Source of the DNA: Methanogenium marinum
GTDB lineage: Archaea; Halobacteriota; Methanomicrobia; Methanomicrobiales; Methanomicrobiaceae
Direction of reading: 5' to 3'
Assembly (NCBI RefSeq): GCF_028912405.1
Contig: NZ_JAKELO010000002.1
Coordinates: 1,745,276 to 1,809,275 of the forward strand
Length of the DNA stretch: 64,000 nt
Shown: piece by piece, positions 25,567 through 33,970 of the stretch
Layout of the letters: each line of letters opens with the position of its first letter
Numbering within the stretch: the stretch's first letter is position 1
Made by a program: the position numbers and the translations under genes
Notes under the pieces: model-generated
What the model was told of the DNA's origin: nothing
Seen by the model: only the letters and a program-made list of their open reading frames with translations
Databases searched by the model: none

Positions 25567-25812
25567 TTAGTCTTCTTCCCGTATCATGGTGAGGGCCTTT
25601 TTCGGGCATTCTTCAGCGCATATCCCACACCCTTTGCAGTAATCAAGGTCAATAACGAGATCGACACTGATGGCTGCGTCAGGACAATACAGGCGGCAAA
25701 GGCCACATTTATTACACTTTTCCAGGTCAATTTCCGGTCTGAAGGTCCGCCATGTTCCTGTTTTTCCTGCTGCTCCTTCTCCTGGACGGGAGATTGCCAG
25801 TTTTGCGCTCAT
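25567..25812 (-). CDS. porD: Pyruvate:ferredoxin oxidoreductase, delta subunit
   Basis: An 81-residue ferredoxin subunit with two [4Fe-4S] motifs, CNKCGLCRLYCP and CKGCGICAEECP, after the family-specific N-terminus TGTWRTFRPEIDLEKC. It carries electrons from the thiamine diphosphate site to ferredoxin. Its ATG overlaps the porC stop (ATGA). It is the last gene of the por operon. Confidence 0.9.
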   Translation of the reverse strand: MSAKLAISRPGEGAAGKTGTWRTFRPEIDLEKCNKCGLCRLYCPDAAISVDLVIDLDYCKGCGICAEECPKKALTMIREED

Positions 25813-26336
25813 ATCTTCAGCTCCTCGTAGGCACGCAGTGCCGCTTCAACATTTCGTTCGTCCCTGAATGTTTCCGCAATAACCTGTTTTGCCGAATCCT
25901 GTGATATAATTCCCATTTTTGCAATGGCGCCTATGAGTGGCGTGTTGAGAATCGGGTTTCCGGCAAGCACCAGATCAAGGGAAAGGGAGATGCTGGTCAG
26001 GTCAACCGGGTAGGTCTGGTGCCCTTCCACCTCTGTCCCTCCCTGGCTGTTGATGAAAACTTTTCCCTCCGGTTTTATTCCATTCAGAACATCCACCAGC
26101 TGCATTATGGATTCATCAAGGACGATGACAAGGTCAGGGTTTCTAATCTGTGAGTAGATCCGGATGGGTTCGTCATCAATACGGATGAACGATACCACTG
26201 GTGCACCACGGCGTTCAGCACCGTAAAGAGGTGTTGCTGTGGCATATTTTCCGTCCAGGAACGCTGCATATGCTATCAGTTTTGCTGCGGTTACTCCGCC
26301 CTGTCCACCACGTGAGTGAAGGCGTATTTCAAACAT
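25809..26336 (-). CDS. porC: Pyruvate:ferredoxin oxidoreductase, gamma subunit
   Basis: A 175-residue gamma subunit. It starts EIRLHSRGGQGGVTAAKLIAYAAFLDG and contains YGAERRGAPVVSFIRID, both signatures of the 2-oxoacid:acceptor oxidoreductase gamma family. It is coupled to porA by a TGATG overlap and to porD by ATGA. Length is normal. Confidence 0.92.
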   Translation of the reverse strand: MFEIRLHSRGGQGGVTAAKLIAYAAFLDGKYATATPLYGAERRGAPVVSFIRIDDEPIRIYSQIRNPDLVIVLDESIMQLVDVLNGIKPEGKVFINSQGGTEVEGHQTYPVDLTSISLSLDLVLAGNPILNTPLIGAIAKMGIISQDSAKQVIAETFRDERNVEAALRAYEELKI

Positions 26337-27442
26337 CAGTCATCCACCCCAAACCAGTGTTCTGTGCCCGGACGTCGTATCCTGACAAATTCTGCAATAT
26401 CATCATAGGTCACTTCCTGTCCGCCAAGCCCTGCAATCACACTGAATGGCTGGCAACCGGATTTTGCCTGCAGTTCACCTGCAAGTACACCGCCATACCC
26501 GAATGAGTAGTCACGGTCAATGACAACCACGTCTTTACCATTGAGTTCAGGGGTAATGAACGGTCGGAACCAGCGCATACGAATCGCGCCGGCGCGGGTT
26601 CCTTCTTCACGGAGAATATCAACTGCGACTTCCATCTCTTTTCCGAGTGTGCCCATCGCAATGATGACCACATCTGCATCTTCGCAGCGGTATTCCTCAT
26701 ACAGGTGGTATTCACGTCCGAAGCGGCGTGAAAATTCAGCTTCTGTCTCAACAATTACCGGGATGGATGCCTGCATTCCACGTTCGATATCATGACGGAA
26801 CTTAAAGTGTGTATTTCCGGGTGTCAGTGTGCCGTATCCGCCGGGATTATTGATGTCAATAGCGTGGGGGGTTGCAATTGGCGGTATGAAGTCACCCGGC
26901 TCAACAGTCTCAAATGTCTGGGTGATATGTGTCAACAGGAATCCGTCAAGGTTGATCATTACCGGAAGGAGTACATCTGTATGCTCTGCAATCCGGAATG
27001 CCATCAGGGTGGCGTCATATGCTTCCTGTACGGTAGATACATAGACCTGCAGCCATCCGGTATCACGCATTGATATCGAGTCTGAATGTTCTGCACCGAT
27101 ATTCCACCCGGGGCCGAGTGCACGGTTAGCATTCGCCATCACTATCGGGAGTCTGGCCCCTGCTGACATATGCATCATCTCGCACATGTAGACCAGTCCG
27201 TGTGAACTGGTTGCGGTAAATGTCCGCACGCCGGTTGCTGCAGCACCAATGCAGGCTGCCATGGATGAATGTTCTGATTCAACCGGGATGTAGCGTGCGG
27301 CAAGGGAGCCTTCTGTTACAAAGTTTGCAATCTCTTCAACGATCTCTGTCTGCGGAGTAATGGGGTATGCTGCAACAACAACAGGTTTTGCGTCCCTGAC
27401 TGCCATTGCCACCGCTTTGTTGCCTGTTCCGAATGTTAGCAT
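26336..27442 (-). CDS. porA: Pyruvate:ferredoxin oxidoreductase, alpha subunit
   Basis: A 368-residue alpha subunit with GNKAVAMAVRDAKPVVVAAYPITPQTEIVEE at the start, SEHSSMAACIGAAATGVRTFTATSSHGL and the C-terminal DRDYSFGYGGVLAGEL, all typical of pyruvate-type enzymes. In hydrogenotrophic methanogens it works in the reductive direction, making pyruvate from acetyl-CoA and CO2. It overlaps the porB stop by 7 bases. Confidence 0.92.
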   Translation of the reverse strand: MLTFGTGNKAVAMAVRDAKPVVVAAYPITPQTEIVEEIANFVTEGSLAARYIPVESEHSSMAACIGAAATGVRTFTATSSHGLVYMCEMMHMSAGARLPIVMANANRALGPGWNIGAEHSDSISMRDTGWLQVYVSTVQEAYDATLMAFRIAEHTDVLLPVMINLDGFLLTHITQTFETVEPGDFIPPIATPHAIDINNPGGYGTLTPGNTHFKFRHDIERGMQASIPVIVETEAEFSRRFGREYHLYEEYRCEDADVVIIAMGTLGKEMEVAVDILREEGTRAGAIRMRWFRPFITPELNGKDVVVIDRDYSFGYGGVLAGELQAKSGCQPFSVIAGLGGQEVTYDDIAEFVRIRRPGTEHWFGVDD

Positions 27443-28314
27443 ATTCCATCAACCTCCCGCTGGAGACGGGCAATTGTATCCTCGACCGTTTTCTGGACCT
27501 CTGCTGTTTCTTCAGCAGTTATCTTCCTGAAACGTCCCTGTACGGATAGATAGTCCTCTACCGGGATGCGCTTCTTCATCGCTGCCTTTGAGGCTCCGGT
27601 GATGGTGAGTTTACCGTTCTCGCGTTCATACAACACCCAGAGACCTGCCTTCACGGCAAGTTTTCCCATCTCAACGGTTTTTTCTGAGGGGAAGCGCCAG
27701 CCTGGCGGGCATGGTGCGAGAATGTGCATGAATTTTGGACCCGGAATGGAGAGTGCCTTTTCCACCTTATTGTAAAGATCCTGTGGGTAGGCGGCACAGG
27801 CGGTTGCCTGATACACCGGATTGTGTGCTGCCACAATCGCGTCCAGATCTTTTTTGTGGTCTTTTTTGCCCCCCGGTGTGGTGGTGGTCACTGCACCCAG
27901 TGGGGTTGCGCCGGAGCGCTGCATACCGGTGTTTGAGTATGCTTCATTATCGTAGCATATATAGAGGAAATCAGTCCCTCGCTCGAGTGCACCGGAAAGT
28001 GCCTGTATGCCGATATCAATCGTGCCGCCATCACCGGCGTAGCAGATTACGTTTGTCTTTTTTCCCTCTGCACGGAATGCCTCGCTCATTCCTGATGCAA
28101 CAGCGGCAGCAGAAGCAAATGCGACATTGTAAACGGGCAAATTCATCGCGGTTGTGGGGTAGACTCCCTGTATCACGCTGGTGCAGCATGCCGGGATTAC
28201 AAGCACCGTATCCGCTCCTGCAGCTTTTGTCACATAGCGCAGAATGAGGGATGACGGGCACCCTGCACACGCAGATGTGGTTTTGAGTAAAAACTCTTCA
28301 TCAGGTATGGCCAT
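27436..28314 (-). CDS. porB: Pyruvate:ferredoxin oxidoreductase, beta subunit
   Basis: A 292-residue beta subunit that binds thiamine diphosphate. CAGCPSSLILRYV and ACCTSVIQGVYP hold cluster and cofactor ligands; GDGGTIDIGIQALSGALERG is the ThDP-binding motif; YDNEAYSNTGMQRSGATPLGA and PCPPGWRFP are specific to pyruvate enzymes rather than 2-oxoglutarate or branched-chain ones. The ATG at 28314 is chosen from family alignment; the ORF-track start is 30 codons too far upstream. The order B-A-C-D places the beta gene first. Confidence 0.92.
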   Translation of the reverse strand: MAIPDEEFLLKTTSACAGCPSSLILRYVTKAAGADTVLVIPACCTSVIQGVYPTTAMNLPVYNVAFASAAAVASGMSEAFRAEGKKTNVICYAGDGGTIDIGIQALSGALERGTDFLYICYDNEAYSNTGMQRSGATPLGAVTTTTPGGKKDHKKDLDAIVAAHNPVYQATACAAYPQDLYNKVEKALSIPGPKFMHILAPCPPGWRFPSEKTVEMGKLAVKAGLWVLYERENGKLTITGASKAAMKKRIPVEDYLSVQGRFRKITAEETAEVQKTVEDTIARLQREVDGIC

Positions 28315-28403
28315 GGTATCCAGTCTCTTCTTAAGGTATTTCACATGAATAATAATGAAGTATTGGTTTGGTTCTGCATGTAAGGCAGATGCCACCCCAT
28401 GCA

Positions 28404-28967
28404 TCAGTCCTCAGCAGGAAGCGTAAAATCAATAACTTCGTCAGTGAAAGTGGAAAGATGTGTCATCAGTACCGGGTTGAGGCCATTTTCAACAGCAACG
28501 AAGAATCCTGGCATGCCAAGAATTGCCAGTTTGCTTGTCATAAAATGGGAAAACTTGGAGATATCTTCGGATGAAAGGTAAATAAGCATAGTACTGATGC
28601 TGTCTAAGATGACGCAGACCTTTATGCCTGCAAATTCTTTCAGCATCTCGCTGATTGCTACACTGAGATTTGTGAGATTCCGTGGGTTGTTGATGAATAC
28701 CGCACGGTCAATGTCCTCTGGCAGTGTCCCAAGCGCGTATTTTGAGACTGCATCAATGAAGATTATAGTCTCGAGGTTAATGTTGTTCTTTAGATACGTC
28801 CGTTTCAGGATGGGTGACGGCTGATTGAAGGTAATCATGATTATACGGTATTTCAGGAGCTGAACTTCTTTTACAAGGCGAATATTATTCTCCTTCAGTG
28901 TGGATGCTGATGAAAGTACCAGAAATGAATCCCCTTCGTCCAGTTTTTCCGCAGTAATCCGGTTCAT
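28404..28967 (-). CDS. RecA/KaiC-like protein lacking a visible P-loop (DUF7504-like)
   Basis: A 187-residue soluble protein with alternating strands and helices like the KaiC/RecA fold (FLVLSSASTLKENN; IIMITFNQPSP; KVCVILDSISTMLIYLS; FFVAVENG). The Walker A lysine-glycine loop is absent, while a Walker-B-like VCVILDS is present. Related proteins accompany archaeal signalling genes. Its ATG overlaps the stop of the PAS gene (ATGA). It may be an output or adaptor protein of the signalling operon. Family assignment is moderate. Confidence 0.55.
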   Translation of the reverse strand: MNRITAEKLDEGDSFLVLSSASTLKENNIRLVKEVQLLKYRIIMITFNQPSPILKRTYLKNNINLETIIFIDAVSKYALGTLPEDIDRAVFINNPRNLTNLSVAISEMLKEFAGIKVCVILDSISTMLIYLSSEDISKFSHFMTSKLAILGMPGFFVAVENGLNPVLMTHLSTFTDEVIDFTLPAED

Positions 28968-29692
28968 TTTTGAATCATATTCCTGTATGCTTTAGGGATC
29001 TCTGTCTTTCCGGCTATGATCGCTTCATTAAGCTCCCGGAGGTTTTCAACAACAGTAGATGCCACCTGTATCTGAAGTTTCACGATGGTTTTCATCTCTT
29101 CTGTGTCGCAGTCTCCCCATTCAGCTTCACGCAGAATTTCCCTGAGACTTTCTTCAATCAGGGAGATTGGTGTTTTCAGCCGTACCGTTGCTTCAGATAC
29201 ATAGGCGAGAAGGTCTTCGTTTGCTACATTAAGGTCATATTCCGCTTTCTCTCTTTTCTCCATTTCAATGAGTGCGGTATCTCTCATCTCACGGTATGCC
29301 TTTATTTCCTCCGTCAGACTTGTCACGTCTTCACAGACAAACATCGCGTAATATCCTGAAGGATGCTCTAGTGGCAGTACTGTTGTCTGCTGTTTTTGCA
29401 TGGTTCCGTCCGGGAGGCGGGCGTCAAAGATATATGAGTGGATTTGTGATGAAAATGTGACAGGGGGACTGCCGGTGAATATGTTCCCGAGTCTGTCCTG
29501 GAAGGAGGCTCTTTTTATCCGGGGAAAATACTCTCTGAGATCCATTCCGGTTAGTTCACCCTTATTTTTTCCAGTCCACTGTTCCATACAGGAGTTCCAG
29601 AAATGGACTGTGTAGTCCCTGTCGATGATACAGACTCCAACCGGGAGGTATTCAAGGATGTTCCAGATAGTCTCACCGGAAATCACTGTCAT
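28964..29692 (-). CDS. PAS-domain protein with degenerate histidine-kinase-like dimerisation helix
   Basis: A 242-residue protein. A PAS domain occupies about 10-125 (ILEYLPVGVCIIDRDYTVHFWNSCMEQWTG). A coiled-coil linker follows, then a segment resembling a HisKA domain (DLLAYVSEATVRLKTPISLIEES). Where a kinase would have SHELRTPL there is no histidine, and no ATPase domain follows. It is therefore a sensor without kinase activity of its own, perhaps acting by protein contact with the CheC or RecA-like products. ATGA overlaps on both sides show tight coupling in the operon. Confidence 0.7.
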   Translation of the reverse strand: MTVISGETIWNILEYLPVGVCIIDRDYTVHFWNSCMEQWTGKNKGELTGMDLREYFPRIKRASFQDRLGNIFTGSPPVTFSSQIHSYIFDARLPDGTMQKQQTTVLPLEHPSGYYAMFVCEDVTSLTEEIKAYREMRDTALIEMEKREKAEYDLNVANEDLLAYVSEATVRLKTPISLIEESLREILREAEWGDCDTEEMKTIVKLQIQVASTVVENLRELNEAIIAGKTEIPKAYRNMIQK

Positions 29693-30300
29693 GATGCAAC
29701 TCCCTCTGATTGTCCTATTTTGGTGAGAATTTTTTCGAGAGATGAAAATTCAAGAAGCATCATAATGTAGCCGTCAACATCTATCTGGCTGACCCGAAAC
29801 CGTGTATTTACGATAATGACAAGCATCTGCCCGTCAATTGCAATGTTTTTGAAAAGAGACTGGACAGTCCCTTTCTCATATCGGGGTGGTGTATAGGTGA
29901 TTCGTTCGTGGAGGATATTTCCGATGGATCCCATCACACCGTTGATGCAGATATTGCCTACTTCTTTCAGTGTCTCTTCCATCATCACATCCAGTTCCGG
30001 TTTTTCGAACTCTTCTCCTGTGATAGCATAAACGAGGGCGGCAGCTCCTTCTGTATTGAAGACCAGTGCTGTAGATCCGGTTATATATCCGTTGAAAGTA
30101 ATTCTCACTGCTGACGTAACAGATCCGTTAAGTGATGCTGCATGGCTACTGAGTTCTTCCATGCGTATCAGTTCAACCACCGGCACTTCAAGAATCACCC
30201 TGGACTGGGCCAATTCATTCAGTATCCCTGCTGCTCTGCCGATACCAATATTGATGAGTTCTCTGAGGGTATCCATGCCGGATTCAGGGTTGTCATCCAT
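29689..30300 (-). CDS. CheC-family phosphatase
   Basis: About 203 residues with two CheC repeats. Both keep the catalytic E-x2-N pattern: TLRELINIGIGRAAGILNEL in the first and TLKEVGNICINGVMGSIGNIL in the second, each with a downstream Pro. CheC dephosphorylates CheY-P. Here the preceding gene encodes a CheY-like receiver, so the pair can set and reset one phosphorelay. No CheA, CheW or receptor gene is nearby, so the role need not be chemotaxis. A GTG one codon upstream is an alternative start. Confidence 0.85.
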   Translation of the reverse strand: MDDNPESGMDTLRELINIGIGRAAGILNELAQSRVILEVPVVELIRMEELSSHAASLNGSVTSAVRITFNGYITGSTALVFNTEGAAALVYAITGEEFEKPELDVMMEETLKEVGNICINGVMGSIGNILHERITYTPPRYEKGTVQSLFKNIAIDGQMLVIIVNTRFRVSQIDVDGYIMMLLEFSSLEKILTKIGQSEGVAS

Positions 30301-30306
30301 CACGAA

Positions 30307-30672
30307 TCAGCTCTGGGTGCCAAGATGTTCTCTAATAGCTGCCTTCACTTCATCGTGGTCAACCGGTTTGTTCAGAAATGCCCGCGCCCCTAGTTTCAGG
30401 CAATCATTGCGTGTGATGTCCTGTATGTCCGCTGTGATGACGAGAATTGGAATGTCAAGGCCCTGTTCTCTGGCATCCTTCAGGACTGCAAAGCCGTCGT
30501 AATCCGGCATCAGGAGATCCAGAAAAATAAGGTCTGGTTTTTCTTCGGTAGCAATTTTGAGGCATTCGCGTCCATTTGCCGCTTCTAAAGGGGTATGGCC
30601 GTTTTTCTCGACGATTGAAGTCAGAATTCGCCTCTGAAACAGTGAATCGTCACATACAAGAATAGTACCCAT
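30307..30672 (-). CDS. CheY-like response regulator receiver protein
   Basis: A 121-residue single receiver domain. It has the acidic pocket DD at the start (LVCDDSLFQRR), the phosphoacceptor Asp in DLIFLDLLMPDYDGF, the Thr in LVITADI and the Lys in FLNKPVDHDE. There is no output domain. It is the first gene of the four-gene signalling operon, 3-6 bases before cheC-like. Its cognate kinase must be encoded elsewhere. Confidence 0.88.
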   Translation of the reverse strand: MGTILVCDDSLFQRRILTSIVEKNGHTPLEAANGRECLKIATEEKPDLIFLDLLMPDYDGFAVLKDAREQGLDIPILVITADIQDITRNDCLKLGARAFLNKPVDHDEVKAAIREHLGTQS

Positions 30673-30762
30673 CCTATCTAACCCCCGATAATCTGTTAGA
30701 AGAGTTTATTATAGAAATACATAAATATACGGGTGAATTCCTAAAATCGGCAATGACTCAGC

Positions 30763-30774
30763 ATTTTATATACC
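30763..30774 (+). promoter_or_regulatory. TATA-box promoter for first paralogous membrane protein
   Basis: ATTTTATATACC lies about 40 bases before ATG 30811, divergent from the signalling operon. Confidence 0.5.
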
Positions 30775-30810
30775 TTACATTCCTCGAATAAGATAAGGTG
30801 TTTTACAGCA

Positions 30811-31677
30811 ATGAGCCTGGACTCTGATGATACTGGCATACCGGATCGTTCTGAAGACGGTGCCCGCAGAAAGGCAGACGCTTCAGTTGTGCTTAACCAA
30901 TTGCGGGGAAATACAGCACGTGAAAAGGGTGATTCCGGATATCCCGGTGAACATATTAATTCCGAAGAAATCATGCCACCTGCTGATACGGCGCCCCGTG
31001 ATGAGATTCCCCCGGATACTGATGAAATCCGTCGAAAACTTGAGAATGATGACGCGGATCAGAAAATTCGTGATCAACTTGCAAATGCACAGGTATGGGA
31101 GGAAAAGCAGAAGGCTATTGAACAGGAGCGTGCCCGCCAGAGAACAGAAATCGAACGGGAGATTGAAGCAGATACGCGGAAACAGTCAGTTGGGAGATGG
31201 AAACGGATTGGGATTGTCAGTGGTGTCATTCTCATCCTGATTATTGCTGCAGCAGCACTCACCTTCTCAGTACAGCCAAATCTTCCGGCGACACAGGACT
31301 CTTTTCCATATGTCAGTTCCTATAATGTGAGGATACCACAGGGTGAACCCGTTGAATTTGCCGGAATTCCGGTGACGGTATCCGGTTCGGGGGACAAGGT
31401 AATTGTCAGCATCAGCGGTGGCCTGGGGACAGAAATTGGTGTCGGTGACAAAATAACTCTCTCATCGCCCAAACGGATGGTAATACAGATATTTGGTGTC
31501 ACGCTCTTTGACAGTGATTATCAGATTGTCGCAAAGTTCCGGGGGTATGTTCCTGCAACTAGCCAGAATGATTTTACCGTTGCACTGCTGACAACCCGTC
31601 CTGTGCCGGAATGGGCCATTGGTGTCATCATGCCCGACGGAGTCGATGTCAATCCCATTAGTGGAGATGATTTTTGA
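30811..31677 (+). CDS. Single-helix membrane protein with coiled coil and outer beta domain (paralogue A)
   Basis: A 288-residue protein. A long charged cytoplasmic N-terminus ends in a coiled coil at about 85-130 (WEEKQKAIEQERARQRTEIEREIEAD). One membrane helix follows (IGIVSGVILILIIAAAALTF, about 134-153), then an outer domain of about 130 residues rich in strands (PYVSSYNVRIPQGEPVEFAG; DSDYQIVAKFRGYVP). Its layout and outer-domain pattern match the next gene, so the two are tandem paralogues. No known family is recognised. It may span the membrane as a sensor or envelope-organising protein. Confidence 0.6.
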   Translation: MSLDSDDTGIPDRSEDGARRKADASVVLNQLRGNTAREKGDSGYPGEHINSEEIMPPADTAPRDEIPPDTDEIRRKLENDDADQKIRDQLANAQVWEEKQKAIEQERARQRTEIEREIEADTRKQSVGRWKRIGIVSGVILILIIAAAALTFSVQPNLPATQDSFPYVSSYNVRIPQGEPVEFAGIPVTVSGSGDKVIVSISGGLGTEIGVGDKITLSSPKRMVIQIFGVTLFDSDYQIVAKFRGYVPATSQNDFTVALLTTRPVPEWAIGVIMPDGVDVNPISGDDF

Positions 31678-31772
31678 GTCATGAAATATCCAATACTGCT
31701 CCTTTTCAGGTATTAATAAATAGAGTGAATACGCTGTTTCATATACAGGATAATATGAGGATGGATTAGAAA

Positions 31773-32480
31773 ATGGCTGAAGATAAAGAGAATAATGTGT
31801 CCCCACCGTCCGAAACCCCCGGTGAGGCAGCACCACGGGAAGAAGAGGTGCAGAAGGAAACACCTGTTGCCCCTTCTCCCGATGCTGCGGTAATATCTGA
31901 AGAAGAGCGGCAGAAGATCATCGGGGAAGAACGCAGGCGGGTAAAAGAAGAGCAGAAACTCCAGGAAGAGGCAGTTAAAACCTATAAAATGGACCATAAA
32001 AATGACCGGAAAAAGAAATTTGGATTTTTTAAAGGTCTGCTTCTTCTGATCGTACTCATCGTTGCAGCAGTGGCTGTGGGATACCTCACCTTCGATGCCT
32101 ACGGGAATCAGAGTCCCTGGGGGAACAGTTACCCGTATGTAGCAACGTATGACGTTCTTTTGCCAGACAGTTCTGAAGTATTCTTCGGGAATGTGCAGGT
32201 CCTTGCGGTCAGTTCAGGCAATGATGTGACACTGAAAATAGGAAACGAACGCCAGATACTTTCCATCGGAACACCGGTGGAGTTTCAGCCTGCTCACATG
32301 ACAGTGAAGATGTATGGTCTCATCTGGCGGGAGAATGATTATCACCTGACAGTTACGTATCGTGGTCTGGTGCAGAATCAACTGGATTTCCTCATCTCTG
32401 CCCGCACTTCAGAACCTCCCATGTCATCCTGGATGACCGGGCTTATTGTTCCTTCCAAGGCAACAGTGCGACCGGTTTAA
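31773..32480 (+). CDS. Single-helix membrane protein with coiled coil and outer beta domain (paralogue B)
   Basis: A 235-residue paralogue of the preceding product: acidic Pro-rich N-terminus, coiled coil (EEERQKIIGEERRRVKEEQK), one membrane helix (GLLLLIVLIVAAVAVGYLTF) and an outer domain with the same landmarks (YPYVATYDVLLPDS; ENDYHLTVTYRGLV; SSWMTGLIVP). The gap of 95 bases has its own TATA-like sequence. Function unknown; the outer domain is the conserved part. It converges on truA with a 4-base overlap. Confidence 0.6.
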   Translation: MAEDKENNVSPPSETPGEAAPREEEVQKETPVAPSPDAAVISEEERQKIIGEERRRVKEEQKLQEEAVKTYKMDHKNDRKKKFGFFKGLLLLIVLIVAAVAVGYLTFDAYGNQSPWGNSYPYVATYDVLLPDSSEVFFGNVQVLAVSSGNDVTLKIGNERQILSIGTPVEFQPAHMTVKMYGLIWRENDYHLTVTYRGLVQNQLDFLISARTSEPPMSSWMTGLIVPSKATVRPV

Positions 32481-33265
32481 TCCAGAAGTATATTCACTTT
32501 TTTCATTGTTTCAAAGAACCTTACTCGTTCTCCGGATGCTTCCAACATTTTGCAGCCACTCTGAAGTGGGGTGAATGTGATGCCACAGTCGATATCCCAG
32601 AGGATGAGTCCTTCCGGTGGTGCGGGGAGAAGGTGTCGCATACCGGGCGCTGCGGTGAGTAACGCTGTTATATCATCTGTTTCCAGTTCATTTCTCCCCA
32701 CAGATGTCAGGGATGCAACGACGCAGCGCACCATATTCCAGAGGTACCCGGTGGCCGTGATTTCATAGACAAAAAATCCATCTTCAGCACTGATATGCGA
32801 TGAAAAAATGGTTTTTTCCGGATTTTTTCCTTTAAGGCGGGAGAAATGGGTGAAATTATGTTTCCCCAAAAAAAGGGCTGCTGCCTCCTGCATGCGGGCA
32901 AGGTCTGTTGAACCGTCATTATACAGGTAATATCGGTAGGTACGTGTCTTTGCATGGTACCTTGGATGAAATGAGTCACCTGTCTTAGCCCAGCCATTAC
33001 ACCAGCAGTCTCCCGGTAAAATACGGTTCAGACGTTCTATTGCACGATCCGGGCGTGAGGTGGTGAAGGCACAGATCTGCCGGCGTGCATGGACACCACG
33101 ATCAGTTCTGCCTGAAAATGCAAATCCGGCTTCGCGCCAGTCATCAAAGAGGCGTAATCCCCGGCAGGCGTTGATGACTTCCCCTTCCACAGTTCGGCTG
33201 CCGGACTGCATCTGTGACCCATAGAAATCATCCCCGATGTAGGCAACCTGAAATGCCAGTCTCAT
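32477..33265 (-). CDS. truA: tRNA pseudouridine synthase A
   Basis: A 262-residue TruA that converts uridines 38-40 of tRNA anticodon arms to pseudouridine. It starts MRLAFQVAYIGDDFYGSQMQ; the catalytic aspartate is in FSGRTDRGVHA; RTYRYYLY and FLGKHNFTHFSRLK are family motifs. It is coupled by ATGA to the upstream PHP gene. Confidence 0.92.
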   Translation of the reverse strand: MRLAFQVAYIGDDFYGSQMQSGSRTVEGEVINACRGLRLFDDWREAGFAFSGRTDRGVHARRQICAFTTSRPDRAIERLNRILPGDCWCNGWAKTGDSFHPRYHAKTRTYRYYLYNDGSTDLARMQEAAALFLGKHNFTHFSRLKGKNPEKTIFSSHISAEDGFFVYEITATGYLWNMVRCVVASLTSVGRNELETDDITALLTAAPGMRHLLPAPPEGLILWDIDCGITFTPLQSGCKMLEASGERVRFFETMKKVNILLD

Positions 33266-33927
33266 CGGTGAATCCGCCGGGAAATTCTGCGTTTAGCACC
33301 ACGCATAGACTGACGGGTATAGGTACGCAGCGGTGTCATCCGTCCATGAATGCTGCACCGTCCTTCACGGATGGCTTCAAGAATTGCAGGGACTTCAGGT
33401 GCTGCGTCAATGAGTGTGATACCGTATCCCACATATCGTGCATTATGGGCATCACTTCCTGCAACACAGGGTTTTCCGGACTGTGCAGCCTTTCGGGCCG
33501 CTTTCCTGTTTGCGGAACCCGTGATGTAGCGGCTGTTGAATGATTCAACAGCGTCAACCATTGCAATGGCGCTTTTCATTTTCAGGGCGGCGCCATGACG
33601 CCATTTGTGGTATGGATGTGGGATAATGCAGAGCGCTCCTGCTGCATGTGCCCGTTCAACACTCTCAACAAATCCCAGATCCGCGGGGATTCTCTCTGTG
33701 ATGCCAAGGGCGATGAGGTGGCCGTCAGCAGTAGATATTTCGATTCCCGGGATAACCAGCACCGGTGAATCGCATTTCATGGCATACACTGCCCCGTCAG
33801 TGGTGTCATGGTCGGTGATGGCTATGGCATCAAGGCCCCGTTCTTCCGCCCGTTTCAGGCACGCTTCTACACTACTCTCCCCATCACGAGAGTAGTTTGT
33901 ATGTACATGCAGGTCACATTGCAGCAT
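33262..33927 (-). CDS. PHP-domain phosphoesterase
   Basis: About 221 residues with all PHP metal motifs: DLHVHTNYS, ITDHDTTDG, the catalytic PHPYHKW and GSDAHN. Such proteins hydrolyse phosphate mono- or diesters with two or three metal ions; specificity is not visible. The basic tail (RRISRRIHR) could contact nucleic acid. ATG 33927 follows AAAGGT at 9 bases; the ORF-track ATG 33948 is an alternative. It is cotranscribed with truA. Confidence 0.85.
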   Translation of the reverse strand: MLQCDLHVHTNYSRDGESSVEACLKRAEERGLDAIAITDHDTTDGAVYAMKCDSPVLVIPGIEISTADGHLIALGITERIPADLGFVESVERAHAAGALCIIPHPYHKWRHGAALKMKSAIAMVDAVESFNSRYITGSANRKAARKAAQSGKPCVAGSDAHNARYVGYGITLIDAAPEVPAILEAIREGRCSIHGRMTPLRTYTRQSMRGAKRRISRRIHR

Positions 33928-33970
33928 CAGATCAGTACCTTTTTTCATTCATGGCTAATTAAAGTGAATC

